Notes: generated by a model not told the origin, from the letters alone. A stretch of 64,000 nucleotides of DNA from Poecilobothrus nobilitatus (GCA_947095535.1 OX352774.1:82460416-82524415), one strand, 5' to 3'. Shown: positions 47,066-58,135, counted from the stretch's first letter. Translations and numbers: made by a program.

Positions 47066-47412
47066 ACAAATTTTTAAAGTAATATATAAAACTGGAAAAA
47101 TAATGAAAAACCAATAAAATCTAATAGAAAATATCAATAACATCCTATTACAAATGCGAAGGTTTTTTTGCTAGCTAATTATTACAATCAGCCTAAATAT
47201 ATGCAAATTACAAAAATAAATATGAAATTGTTACAAATTGTTTAGGGAATGCAAATATTCGATATAGATGCCTGATATAGTTGCTGCAAATTAACTGTTC
47301 TTTTCCCAAGATTTACTTCTATAATTCTTAATTCCTTGTCGAGTACAAGTTAAGGAAAAATTAGAAAGCTTTTGCTGGTTTGCTGATGACAAAAATCTGA
47401 CAACATTTTACG

Positions 47413-47529
47413 AAGTTAGTTTTCTTCGATTATATCTTGTGCAAATTCAACTTCATCATCAAATTTTACTTCGGGTTCACTAAATAATCTTTTAAAAAGT
47501 TGCTTAGCTCGTACTTTTATATAATCCAT
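47413..47529 (-). other. Short coding-like segment, unrecognised
   Basis: From an ATG at 47527-47529 the minus strand encodes 38 residues to a TAA at 47413-47415. The composition is unlike random AT-rich frames: MDYIKVRAKQLFKRLFSEPE and then KFDDEVEFAQDIIEEN, with acidic and basic residues in alternation and codons of mixed composition. No family was recognised. It may be a fragment of a transposon protein, since it lies 350 bp from a non-LTR relic, or chance. Confidence 0.25.
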
Positions 47530-49560
47530 TAATTAAAAATTTGTAAAGTTTCGCCCGAATATTTTATGAAATACCCGGATATCAAGTACTGGGAAAATTT
47601 AACCATTACTCGAAGGGATTGAATTCTTTATTACATACATTTCGTAAATTGTAAAATTATATTTTTAATTTTTATAGATAAAAAAAATATGTCAAATTTT
47701 TATGACATACACTGTATATACAATAACAAACAGATAGGTACACATTTTAATATGAATCGCGTACATTAGTAAATTTTTGTATTAAAAATCTAAAAGAGGA
47801 AATTGAAAATTTGTTGAAATATAATTGAAAATTTATTTTAACAATTTATTGTACTGAAAGTCTAATTTTTATTTTATTGACTTTTTCATAACTAAAGTTA
47901 AAATCAGAATATTTTTATTTATCCACTGTAGTGCACATAAAAGCAAGCGTATATATGTATTGAGTATGCATGATAAATTTTCTCTAATGTTTTTCTATTA
48001 GAAAATTATTTACATTGTGGCTCCTCATAAAAAAAAATGAAGGGTTCCCTTTTTGTTTTCATTCTTACCGCAAAAAGTCATATATATCGTAAACACTCAT
48101 TTATGTAAAGTTATCTTCTTCCACGTATTTTTTTTCTTTTTTTCATTTTCGTATAAAAAAATTAATGTGTATAATAAAATTTGTTGAACGTTTAGAATAT
48201 AATATATAAAGTAGATGCCTGTTATAGTTTTCAGAATTTAATTCGATAACACGCTAATAGTGCTAGTCCAGTACTAGTGAATATCAAAAATTGTACCAAC
48301 AAGAAAATAATTAAAATTTATATGTTTTTTCACTATTTATGCAAAGGAGTGAACACTGATCATCTTAAGGAAATTAAATTTGAAAGTAATTATCATATTT
48401 CAATTATATTATTCAGCAAAGGTGTATTACATATGATACAAAAGTGTTAATTGGAGTTTAGTTAGTTCTAAATTATACTTACACAATTTATAGTTAAACT
48501 TAGTCAATTCAGTTACATGTGAAGATTAATAAATCACTATTATTGAATTAATTTTCAAAGGTAAGCATTTAATGGAACCTTTTTTATTTAAAAGAGCACT
48601 AAATATCCTTTAGTTACGGACATATATTAATCCTTTGGATTAAGTTTAGTTGATTTTATTGTTGTTTTTGTTTTTTCGTTATTTATTAAAAAATCCTATG
48701 AGTATAAACAGTTTGTGTATAGCGATAACTTAAAAAATTTTTATTTTGTTTTTAATAAAACCGAAGGAAAATTTTTCTTTAAAAAAATATTCTTTTTTTT
48801 TCTGTATCCACTGTCTCTGCTACTTTTATCAATCCTCACATTTATGTTTTGTATATGTATTGTAATTAACTCTACATGTACTGGGATATTTTTAATTTTT
48901 TCATTTTCGTATCTTTTTGTATTGAAATCGAAAAAAAAAAATCGTAAAACATTTCTGGTTAGATATAATATAAAAGTATTAATATTCAATACATTCAAAT
49001 ATTCTTCATACTATTAAATATTAAAAAAGCAAAATTTCTTAATTGAAAAATTCATTTAGATGCTTATAAACATTTAAATTTGCATTTATGTTGTTAGTTC
49101 TATTAATTATTCTGAGTTCTCAAACATTATTTTCAAATTGTAATTACTAATTAGAAATAAATAGATACTTAAATTTATTTGATAACATTTCTATTAAACG
49201 TTACCCGCATACTCAAAGAATGGATTTCTTTCTGTAATTATTGTGGATTTGAGTAAGAAAGCGAGGAATTGGAGGAAAATAGATATATAAAATAGGTGAG
49301 AAATGGGTAATTTCTTTTTACACGTTTATCAAAATCTAAAAGTGGAATCTTCGATTGTAGGTGTGGGTAAGGGAGGAAGAAAGTTGTAAAAAATAGAAGC
49401 TAGAATTGGAAAGTAAGTTGGAAACTCAACATATAGTTTACGGCCGATGAGACACACGTGTTCGAAATTTGAAAGTTAAGCAGGATTTGAAATACGAACA
49501 AAATTTTTCTGCGTTCACTTGAGCCCACGGGTGAAGAAACTAAATTTTATATAATTTTCA
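47530..49560. other. AT-rich DNA, no gene recognised
   Basis: Frames at 48715-49017 and on its opposite strand arise from T- and A-tracts. The purine-rich stretch 49320-49480 (GTGTGGGTAAGGGAGGAAGA, TAAGTTGGAAACTCAACATA) may be a diverged copy of a repeat also near 22.13 kb. Confidence 0.45.
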
Positions 49561-49639
49561 ACACACTATAAAAATTTGTTTCCTTCTTCTCTTTTCTGTT
49601 TTAGTTTTTACTTTCTTTTCGTATAATTTGTGAATTGGT

Positions 49640-50160
49640 CTATAGATATTATAAATATTAATGCGTTCACGCAATATGTCCCATGAGTGCATTAAAATTA
49701 TTTTCAAAAAGTTATCAATATAAAAGCTGTAGCTATAATTAATATCCCGTATAATCAAATACAGACAAAATTTACGCAAAGTTTCTCAAAATAGTTTAAA
49801 GCAAAAATTTAAGTTAATAATTTTATTTCGATAAAACCTATAGGGCATAGTGCGTGGACGCATTTACCCATGAATTAATATATCATATTTTAAAATTAAT
49901 ATACGGATAAATGGGTTCACGCAATATGATTCATGAGTATATTTATTTTTAATTATTAATAAATATCACGAATAATCATATACAAAAAAATTATAACACA
50001 AAGTTTTTTAAATAGCTCAAGGCAAACATTTAAATTAATGATTTTAATTGACTCATGGAACATAAACTAATTACTAATATAGTATACTATTTTAAATTAT
50101 TTTACGGATGACGCAGCACTATGATGTTTGAGTATATAAGAATAATTTTCTCTGAATTGC
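49640..50160 (+). repeat. Local tandem repeat, period about 200-265 bp
   Basis: The landmark TTCACGCAATATG followed by CATGAGT occurs at 49666 and 49915, and a diverged GACGCAGCACTATGATGTTT at about 50111. The paragraph TACAGACAAAATTTACGCAA at 49762 aligns with TACAAAAAAATTATAACACA at 49980, followed in both by AAGTTT and AAATAGCT/TAGTTTAAAGC. A further unit lies at 50879-50985, after an S1 SINE. Confidence 0.6.
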
Positions 50161-50471
50161 AAATCTAACGGAAATTTAAAATTTTGTTGTCTATTCATTA
50201 TTATGATTTATGATTTGAGTAGTACTTACTCAGTTACTCTCATTTTTATCCATGGCTACTAGGTTTTATGCATACTATGGAATCAATTATGATGTATAGT
50301 ATTAAAAAGATAATAATAAATTCAATTGTTAATTATTGTTGAAGGAGGTGAGGCATTAAAAAAAATGTGTTAAAAATCTTATTATTTTACAAAAAATTTA
50401 TAAAAAATTTAATTAAAAAGTTTATATTTAAAAATTGAAAAGAATTATAATTAGCTGGTTATTTCACAAAA

Positions 50472-50662
50472 GGGGCCTCGGTGGCCTAGTGGGTAAGAGC
50501 ATATAAAATACGCTGTAAACACAGAGGAAATGTGGGTTCGAATCCCACACACGTCGTAAGAGTTATTCCTCATTACGACATTTACAGGAAAAGCTGTGTA
50601 ATATCCCGTCCACATTTATGTGGCAGAGAAATACATTAAAAAACAAAAACAAAAAAAAAAAA
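50472..50662 (+). mobile_element. S1 tRNA-derived SINE, full length
   Basis: The head is GGGGCCTCGGTGGCCTAGTG with A box at 50482-50493 and perfect B box GGTTCGAATCC at 50535-50545. Relative to the 40.1-kb copy it lacks about 15 bases after ATTTACAG (the CCACGCCTGAAC part), then continues AAGCTGTGTAATATCCCG and ATGTGGCAGAGAAATACATT with an A-rich tail. It separates units of the local tandem repeat, so it inserted after that repeat formed. No clear target duplication. Confidence 0.88.
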
Positions 50663-50878
50663 TATTATACAAATATTCAGTTTTTAAAAAGTGAAGATTT
50701 AAAAATCATAAGGAAATTCATTTTTTGGAAAATATTTAAAGTTAAGTTATAAAATTTTTTATATAAAATTATTTAAAATTATTTATATTTAAATATAATA
50801 AATGCAACTAAAATTAAAATACTAACAATAATAATTTAAATAACAATATAAGTAAAATATGATAATAATTTGAACGGA

Positions 50879-50985
50879 CTCATGCGTTATAATGCGTGGA
50901 CTGATTTACCTCTAAACTAATCTAGTATATTATTTTAACTTATTCTACGCACTATGATGTTTGAGTACAAAATAAATATTTTCTA
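50879..50985 (+). repeat. Outlying unit of the 49.6-50.2 kb tandem repeat
   Basis: ATGCGTGGACTGATTTACC, TAATCTAGTATATTATTTTA and TACGCACTATGATGTTTGAG align with AGTGCGTGGACGCATTTACC (49856 on) and CACTATGATGTTTGAGTATA (50118 on). Confidence 0.6.
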
Positions 50986-51132
50986 GTCAGTAGTTATTAG
51001 CTATAAGACCAAATAATGTGAAAGATTCAAATTTTTTAATTGAAATATATACTGTTATCATTATAGCTACTCAGCATGTTCATTTTACAAAAAAATATTT
51101 TTTGACATCATTACATCATGGAATAAAAGTGA

Positions 51133-51700
51133 TTAAAGGTGATGGCCCAATGCTTACTTTACTTCCTTTACTTTGAATACTTTTTCAAAGTATTAAAACG
51201 AAGCAAAGGAAGCAAAGTAAATACTGGCCCAATGATTACTTTGCATTTTTTGGTTTGACTTTTGCTGAATTTATTTTTTCTGAAATGGATTTAAAAAAAA
51301 TTTTAGAAATTTTATATATGTATAATAATTATTTTATATAAAACGCACAAGTGTTTGTATTCAGTTCAAAATAGGAACGAAATAGGAGAAGATTTTGGGT
51401 TCGGGACATTTATAGAAATCGTCAAATTCATGAATTGTACGAAATCACATTCCCACCTCTTTAAAATTTTTCCCACCTATTCAAATTTTTTTAATGTTTA
51501 TCTAAAAAAATTCAAATATCAAATGTCAAAGTATTCAACGCAAAGTACGGGATTGCAAATTCGACAATTCGGTACTTTGCTTCGTTTGCTTATTTTGAAT
51601 ACTTTGTGCATTTGGTCAAGCACTATAAGAAATAATGGAATTCATTTCAGCTATCAAAGTTTTCGAAGGAAGTAAAGTAAGCATTCGGCCTTCACCTTAA
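51133..51700. mobile_element. TTAA-flanked TIR element, family C
   Basis: TTAA stands at 51133-51136 and 51697-51700. The inverted termini are AGGTGATGGCCCAATGCTTA then CTTTACTTCCTT on the left; the right end in complement is GGTGAAGGCCGAATGCTTAC then TTTACTTCCTT. They match over about 30 bp with two substitutions and one missing A. Subterminal repeats of AGCAAAGTAAATACTGGCCC (51212-51232) form a second inverted layer on the left. The forward frame 51355-51675 lies inside but has no recognisable domain. The architecture suggests a piggyBac-like MITE; a different TTAA-targeting group is possible. Confidence 0.72.
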
Positions 51701-51866
51701 GTGTAATTCGCACTGTTGTTGTAATTTAAATCGTATATTTTTTTAATTTTTTATTTATATAAATTATAAAAAAATTAATATTTTTTTAAAATTTCGATCA
51801 GGTTTTTGAATTTTAAAAATTTCAAATTAAAAAAGAAAAGATATTAATTTAAAAAAAAAAAAACAT

Positions 51867-52110
51867 CTGACCAATGGTGCAGACGTGCAGTGTAAGTCAC
51901 CGGTCTTTCAGGCGAAAGGTCTCGGATTCAAACACTGGTCAGATCAAAAATAATATATAAAATATAATAAAATAATGTAAACAAAATATTAAATATAATT
52001 ATAATTGAATACTTGTACCGAGGTAGCCCACATGCTAAAGGCAAAAGGGTCCTAAAAATATCGGCAGATTTTATATCTGGACGATATAATATAAAAAAAA
52101 AAAAAAAACA
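51867..52110 (+). mobile_element. tRNA-derived SINE, family S2, better-preserved copy
   Basis: It begins CTGACCAATGGTGCAGACG. The B-box region is GGATTCAAACACT (51924-51936), followed by GGTCAGATC. The body has ATACTTGTACCGAGGTAGCC, CAAAAGGGTCCTAAAA and TATATCTGGACGATA, and it ends in an A-run of about 17. It shares its whole structure with 7468-7716. GTGCAG is duplicated at the A-box side (GTGCAGACGTGCAGTG). Confidence 0.8.
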
Positions 52111-52670
52111 AATAAAATTAAAAAGATTATGGAAAAAATAAAAGGGATCTTATTTTTATTATTATTAATTTTTTTTTGTTATTTATATAAAGGAATTAGG
52201 TTTGTTGGATTAAAATAATCAACGCTCACGATATTATTTGACTTTTAAGTGTGATTTAATGTATGGTCTTGTATGGAAGAATGTATGGATGAATCTTGTA
52301 ATTAAAACTACTAATTAGTGTCACCCATTTCAGACGCAAAACTCTATATTAACGCCCACTATTTAGCGCAATCTTAAACACAAGAGAACTATTTTTGTTT
52401 GACTTAAACCAACTTTTGTGATCGGAATGCGTTAACTCGAATGCATGCGGTAGAATTTTTCCGACTTTTGTGCATGATTTATATGGAAAACAAGACAAAG
52501 ACTGAACTTGTGTAAATGATCTTGTGGGTAAATGATCAAATATTCTTGACTAAAAACTATTCAGTAGTGCAACCAATTGTAGACACATAGGTCCACATAA
52601 ACTCACAGTATTTTTCCAACTTAATCTCCAGAGACTGAATTGTGTTTAACTCTTGTCGAATAATAATAAT
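52111..52670. other. Unassigned DNA
   Basis: Less AT-rich than most gaps between 52240 and 52640, but no reading frame, tRNA-like box or repeat was recognised there. Confidence 0.4.
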
Positions 52671-53201
52671 AGGAGAGATTTAAGAGTTGGATTCAAAATC
52701 AGGGTTTTTCCAAAATCCAAATATACTATATACTTTTTCCAAACTATTTATATACGATATATGAATATATGAGATTTTGAATTTGAAGGGATTTTAGAGT
52801 TGGATTTAAAATCAGGGTTTCAATAATTTGTCTAGCAAGCGTTTGAGGGCGGTAGCCCACACCATTTTACAGATTCTTGTGTTAAAATATGTATGAAAAA
52901 ATTTAATTAGAAGAGAATTTAGAGTTTGTTACAAAATCAGGGAATTTGTTTAGCGGGGATTTGGGGGCGGCATTCCCACTACTTTAAAGGCTTTCATCTT
53001 GCAATGTATATGAAAAAACAAATTAGGAGGCATTAGAGTTTAAATATCCGACCTCTGATACCCGTATCTTTCTTTTTAAAAATGTGCTAAAAATAAAAAA
53101 AAAGTAAAAAAAAGCGAAAGAGGACGAAATTTTAAGAAACGAGATTTTGATAAAACGAAATTTTTAGAATCAAGATTTTGAAAAACGAGATTTTGAGAAA
53201 A
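52671..53201 (+). repeat. Four GGAGGGATTTTAGAGTTGG units plus a CGAGATTTTGA array
   Basis: Units start at about 52671, 52785, 52910 and 53025 (spacings 114, 125, 115). Each reads GRAGRGATTTTAGAGTTGGA then TTYAAAATCAGGG with variation. Linkers contain TTTGAGGGCGGTAGCCC and TTGGGGGCGGCATTCCC, so the full repeat is nearer 115 bp. Immediately after, at 53123-53201, five units of about 16 bp follow (CGAAATTTTAAGAAA, CGAGATTTTGATAAAA, CGAAATTTTTAGAAT, CAAGATTTTGAAAAA, CGAGATTTTGAGAAAA). Confidence 0.7.
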
Positions 53202-55439
53202 GATCATTAATATCCAACCCTTCAATACAATATACAAAATAATCTAGTTTTTAAATTTTTTAATAAACTCTTTAAATAATAACATTTATGAAAAAGTACT
53301 AAAGAAAAAGGAAACCTCTTTAAGTTTATTTAGATAAATTATATATTATAGATATTTTGAATTCTAATCTAACAAGTCATCTTGAATATTTATATACATT
53401 TCTTTTCCCCTATAAGCTTCTTTCGAGTTCTTCTCTGATGTATTATTACATTATTTTTAATTTATTCCTGCTGCTGTGTTTTGTTTCTGCTAATTGGAAA
53501 CAATTTGCATTTATTGCCATTTATTTTTTATTATGGCTTTTAAAAAATACTTATTATTACAAAATAAAACTGAACTTTTTTGTTTTATTAAAAAAAAACC
53601 AATTTTATTAAATTGTGCAATTCTTAAAATATTCAAAATAAACGTGTTACAAACAATATAAACATTTTTCTAAAAAAATCTCTATTAAATTTCTAGATTT
53701 GAAAATTAAATTACAGATAAGAGAAAAACAAATTATAAGCAAAAATTTTTAGTGGAAGTTGACTCTAAAACCCCCAAAATTAAAAAAAAAAAAAAAATAA
53801 ATGAAATTATAGAAGAACGGATGTTCTAATTATCAAAAAAAAAAAAAACAAAAACTACTTCAATTTTATAGTAAGTGCCCTTTTTAATCTAATATTTGAT
53901 TTTGAGTTTAAAATCACAAATGTGTCATCTAAAATTCACTTATAATATTTAATTTGTATATATATACTCGTATAATATGTAGAATTAAAATTTTTATTCA
54001 ATTTAAAATTTTTTCTTCTTGCAACTCTAACGCATTTAAATCTATATCAATTTATTTCAAAAACAAAGTATTCTCTACATACAAATGCACTTAAATTATA
54101 ATTCTAATTTATCAGGGTTCAGGACTCTTGAAACAGAGAGAAAAAAAAAAAAAATAAAAATAATATATATATGTTATATATTCATTCGCAAGTGTACTAT
54201 TATTCATTCAAAAAAAAACAAAAAAAAAAATGTCAATCAAATCATGAAAAGACTATAATATATAAATTCAAGGATTCAAAAATAGCCCTCACATTAAAAC
54301 TTATATAGTAACACATTTAAAAATTCAACAAAAAAAACAAAAAAAAAACCAAAACTAAATATGATCCTTTTTAAACTTATGATCCTTACACATTAAAATT
54401 TACACATATATACCTTTAAATTGAAGGCTATAAAGTGAAAGGTTAAATGGTAAATTTTTTTTTTCTCTTACACTTTGTTTTTCGTAAAAAACAAAAAAAA
54501 AAAAAACTATATATATAAGTATATGTATATATCTATTGTATATGAGATTTATGTTTGAAGTAAAGCACATAAAGTGACCAGTTGAAATAAATTAACAAAA
54601 CGAAAAAAAAAAAAACAAAATTTATGGTTCGATATGAATGTATAGGTATTATAAATTTATTTTGCTTCAATATTCCTCTTATACATTGTTTTCCATCTAA
54701 AATTTGATAGTTTTATTATTTAACCAAAAAACTATAGTGGTTTTCTTTTCCCACATAAAAGTTAATATACAAAAAGTTAAATAAAAAAGTTTTAAGTGTA
54801 TTGGTGTTTTATACGTTTTCAAAATTGATTATAGAAAATTGCACTTAATTTTATGATTCTAATATAAATTTAAATAAAAAATATAAAGATTAAAATATTT
54901 AAACTGGATGTTTGGTATAAATGTATCGTATGGTATAAGTATGTGTATAAGTACAAGTATAAAATATATTGATAATGGTCGAGAAGAGCTCTGTAGTAAA
55001 CGATTGCAGATCTCAAAGTAAATTTGTCGAAGATTGAAATGAAAATTATTTAAAATAATTGATTTAAAAATTTTATTTTTTTAAATAGGTTTTTCTTTTA
55101 CTCAAAAATCCAAAAATTTTCTTTATGAATTTCATAATTCTCTATTTAGTAGAACTTTACTTCTTAAATAATAAACAAGTCATTTTTCATCTATTTCCTT
55201 CTTTACTTTCCAGCCATCATATTGCGCAAGCAGATAGGACGTTTAACTTACTATTCTGGCTACGGAGAAAACTGTGTTTAATGAGTAACAATCGGAAAAT
55301 GGTAAAATAATGATTGATTTTCTTACTCTAAAAATTTAGTTTTAAAAAAAAAAATTCAAATATTAAAAATCAGCTGAAATGATAAAATAACAAATAAAAA
55401 TGAAGAAACAATGCAAAATATGTATAATATATTCTGTTT
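53202..55439. other. AT-rich DNA, no gene recognised
   Basis: Many A-runs (53780-53800, 53837-53851, 54139-54162, 54490-54506). Forward frames at 53357-53611 and 55125-55310 are low-complexity and unsupported. A less AT-rich patch at 54976-55030 was checked for an exon without success. Confidence 0.5.
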
Positions 55440-56010
55440 CCCATAAAACTTCATAATTTTTTTACAAAATTTCAGATGTTTTAGTACCGATGTTAAGTAT
55501 CGGGATATATTTATGCAAATTTTGAAGTTGTAAGACAGCTATCCGAACCTGTTCCACCAGCACGCCGAAATTTTACAAAACATGATCATTTTTTGTGAGA
55601 TTCATAAAGCATAGCGTCATTAATTCCCAAGATGTGCAAGAATCCTGAACTGAATAGAGCAACCAAATTTCACAAAAGTTATTGCCATTATCCTTGATAT
55701 TTTTTTAGAAAATTTCAGATGTCTAGCTTTGTTAAGTACAAAGTTATGGGGATATATTATTTTAGACACACCAAATTTTACAAAAGTTGTTGGCATGTAA
55801 CTCTACACCTTTTAATAAAATTTCAGACATCAGACAGCTTCAATAGAGACTGAGTTATTTCCATATAAAGAAACAAGTTGTACGGCAGCTACTCGAATCC
55901 GCAGCGGTTGAAAATGCCGGATTTAAATAGCAAAACTAACAATTTTCCAAAAGTGACGTAAAAATTTTTTTTAGCCTCCTAGCTCCTTTATTTTTTGAGT
56001 TATCGTGCGT
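55440..56010 (+). mobile_element. DINE-1-like element (H4), both ends eroded
   Basis: It parallels the interior of H1 and H2: TTCAGATGTTTTAGTACCGA, TCGGGATATATTTATGCAAA, CACCAGCACGCCGAAATTTT, GTTGGCATGTAACTCTACAC, and a final AGCTCCTTTATTTTTTGAGT then TATCGTGCG. It stops exactly where H1 continues into the GACGGACGG block, so the right end is missing. The left CGGTATGAAC end is also missing. Confidence 0.7.
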
Positions 56011-56830
56011 TTAAGTTATAGAATTTAACGGGAGAAAAACAGGAAAATACATAAAATTTGATTTGAGAATGAACTTATCAAAGTTCTTATTTCTACCAAA
56101 ATTATAAATTTCTAGGTCAGGTTTCAGAAGATATAACGTTTCAGTATGGAAAACCTAAAAACTACCTAGTTTAAAAAAAATATTGTTTTTTGTTTCTTTA
56201 TTTATAATATCTAAGAAATTTTCTGTCTCTTGATGAAAGCTTATTTATAACGATTTAAAAGAGGGATGATCCGACCATAAGTAATTTCGGTTATAAAAAT
56301 TAAAAATTTGTCAACCCTTAGATTTAACCTTATAAAGTGCAAGTAACGTGTAATCCTTATTACCGAGGTAATAATGACAAAAGTTATTTTATAAAAACGA
56401 AGTTTCATCAAAAAAATTTTTCTCAAAAAAAAAAGTACATTTTACAAACAGACAAATTACACATAATACACTTATAAAAATGGTTGTATTTGAACAAAAG
56501 ATCCATTTTGCAAAACGACATATTATTATAAAAAGGAAATTTTATAAAAAAGACTTATTGTGAATATATGATTATATACTTTGAAAATTTGACATTTCAA
56601 AAATTTAACAAAAAATCCATGTAATAAACCGCAATACATATTATGAATATAATTTTGTTTTGGAATAATCAGATATTTACGTTTTTTCCAAAAATTTGAT
56701 TTTTTCTAATGACTTGGAAAACTATTTTGCAAAAATAGCTCAGATATAAATAAGTTGAAATAAATTTATTCATTTTTCCTAGGAAATCTTTCGTTTAAAG
56801 GTGAAGTTGTTTTTCGTTTACATAAAATAG
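56011..56830. other. AT-rich DNA, no feature recognised
   Basis: The reverse frame at 56241-56426 has no domain. No repeats seen. Confidence 0.5.
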
Positions 56831-56999
56831 AAAAAGAAAATTTTTTTTTGTTTTTAATGCATTTCTCTGCCACATAAATGTGGACAGGAAATTACACAGC
56901 CTTTTCTGTTCAGGCGTGGCTGTAAATGTCGTAAGGGGGAATATATATTCTATACGCTTTTACTCACTAGGCCACCGAGGCCCCCAAAAAGAAAATTTT
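56831..56999 (-). mobile_element. S1 SINE with perfect 14-bp target duplication and deleted B box
   Basis: AAAAAGAAAATTTT occurs at 56831-56844 and 56986-56999. The SINE lies between, reading on the minus strand GGGGGCCTCGGTGGCCTAGT then GAGTAAAAGCGTATAGAATA, and directly CCCCCTTACGACATTTACAG and the usual tail. The segment containing the B box is missing, so this copy cannot make a normal polymerase III transcript. Either the deletion happened after insertion or it was copied from a defective RNA. Confidence 0.92.
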
Positions 57000-57159
57000 C
57001 TATGGATATAAGAGTTGGGCCACAAGATTATAGTTATAAATTTTTCTTTTTTCTTTATTAAACAGCTTTTTGTATGTAGGCTTAATTTTCTTTTGCACTG
57101 TAACATATTATGATTTATGTATAGTTTAATTAGATGTTAATTGCTGAATAATTGATATA
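57000..57159. other. Unassigned spacer
   Basis: T-rich DNA between the SINE and the hairpin pair. Confidence 0.4.
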
Positions 57160-57230
57160 ATGATTCTCATCATAACTGCTATTTAGAATGCAGTTATGAT
57201 GAGAATCATAGTACACAGCAGTGTACTATG
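57160..57230. repeat. Perfect 20-bp hairpin followed by an overlapping 10-bp hairpin
   Basis: ATGATTCTCATCATAACTGC (57160-57179) is exactly complementary to 57190-57209 around a 10-base AT-rich loop. The last bases start a second perfect palindrome, CATAGTACAC AGCA GTGTACTATG (57207-57230). No polymerase III or coding context was seen nearby. Confidence 0.9.
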
Positions 57231-57779
57231 TAAATAATGTTTGATAAATTTAGAATAAGGAAAAAAGATAAAAAGATCATCAGTTCTAATAAACGTGTTG
57301 AATCGAAAAGAAGTGTTTTATTAAAAAGATAAGAAACAGATCTTACATGTCAACTTAATTATAAAACGGGAAATTTATGTTTTTTTCATTTAAAATGGAT
57401 AAATTGCGTAGTTTATTTATTTATTTATTGAAAAAATAAATATATAAATTATATATTAAAAACGATATATAAATTATATATTAAAAACAAAAAGAAAAAA
57501 AAAAAATCAAAATAATAATTTCATTGTAAACAAATTTAAGCTTAACCCGTAAAAATAATTAAAGTTAAAAATGGAAATTAAAATGTTAAGAGGAAGGAAA
57601 AATAGAAAAAAAAACATAATAAAGACAAAAAAATAAAACTAAACTGAAATTTAATACTAAAAATTATTAATAAAAAAAATTTCTATAACATTAAACAATA
57701 TTGTATATGCTCAGTATCAGTATTTTTCATATCTATGGTACTTTAGTTTTTACTTCATTATATCTTTTAATACCCGAAT
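57231..57779. other. AT-rich DNA, possibly decayed 3' end of the adjacent retrotransposon relic
   Basis: A-rich tracts and duplicated TATATAAATTATATATTAAA words near 57440-57485. A GTTTACAATGAAATTATT word in complement (about 57515-57535) could belong to a retrotransposon 3' UTR, but I cannot confirm this. Confidence 0.35.
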
Positions 57780-58135
57780 CTAGTATATAGCATCAATACC
57801 ACTTAAATGAAGACTAGTTTCATATCTGATTTGACGTGCATTTCTGTTTCCATAATTATGTACTTGGTGATTGACTGTCAGATTTGTATTCTATTTAATA
57901 TTAAGCTTTTGAATACTGTATGTAAAACTTGTTCTAAGTTTCTTATATCATCAAGTTTTATAATATGCTTAGCTATGTCTATGCAATTAATTGGTAGGAG
58001 TTCTGTGTTGTAAATCAAAAAGATTTTTCAATACTTTGTTTTGTATCTTCTGTAGAGCTTCAATATTTTTGTTGTAAGTGTTATCTGTGTTATTATCTGT
58101 CAAATTGCAAATGACAATACTGAAGCCACAATAAA
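57780..58135 (-). pseudogene. CR1-like non-LTR retrotransposon, last part of reverse transcriptase
   Basis: The minus strand reads YCGFSIVICN (58129 downward), matching the YGIxxWG region after the RT domain. IEALQKIQNKVLKNLF (58063-58016) then matches the L..LQKKxLRxI block. With stops and frame changes it reaches HNYGNRNARQIRY (about 57860-57820), which fits the HNYNTRNA signature of CR1/Crack/Daphne-type ORF2 ends, followed by a short I-rich end. The RT core and everything upstream are absent: 5'-truncated. Clade assignment within the CR1 group is not possible by eye. The forward frame at 57807-58013 is an antisense shadow of this relic. Confidence 0.65.

Noticed and set aside
54976..55030. 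Possible small exon in a less AT-rich patch
   Set aside because: Neither strand has an open frame bounded by plausible splice sites, and the peptide matches nothing I recognise.
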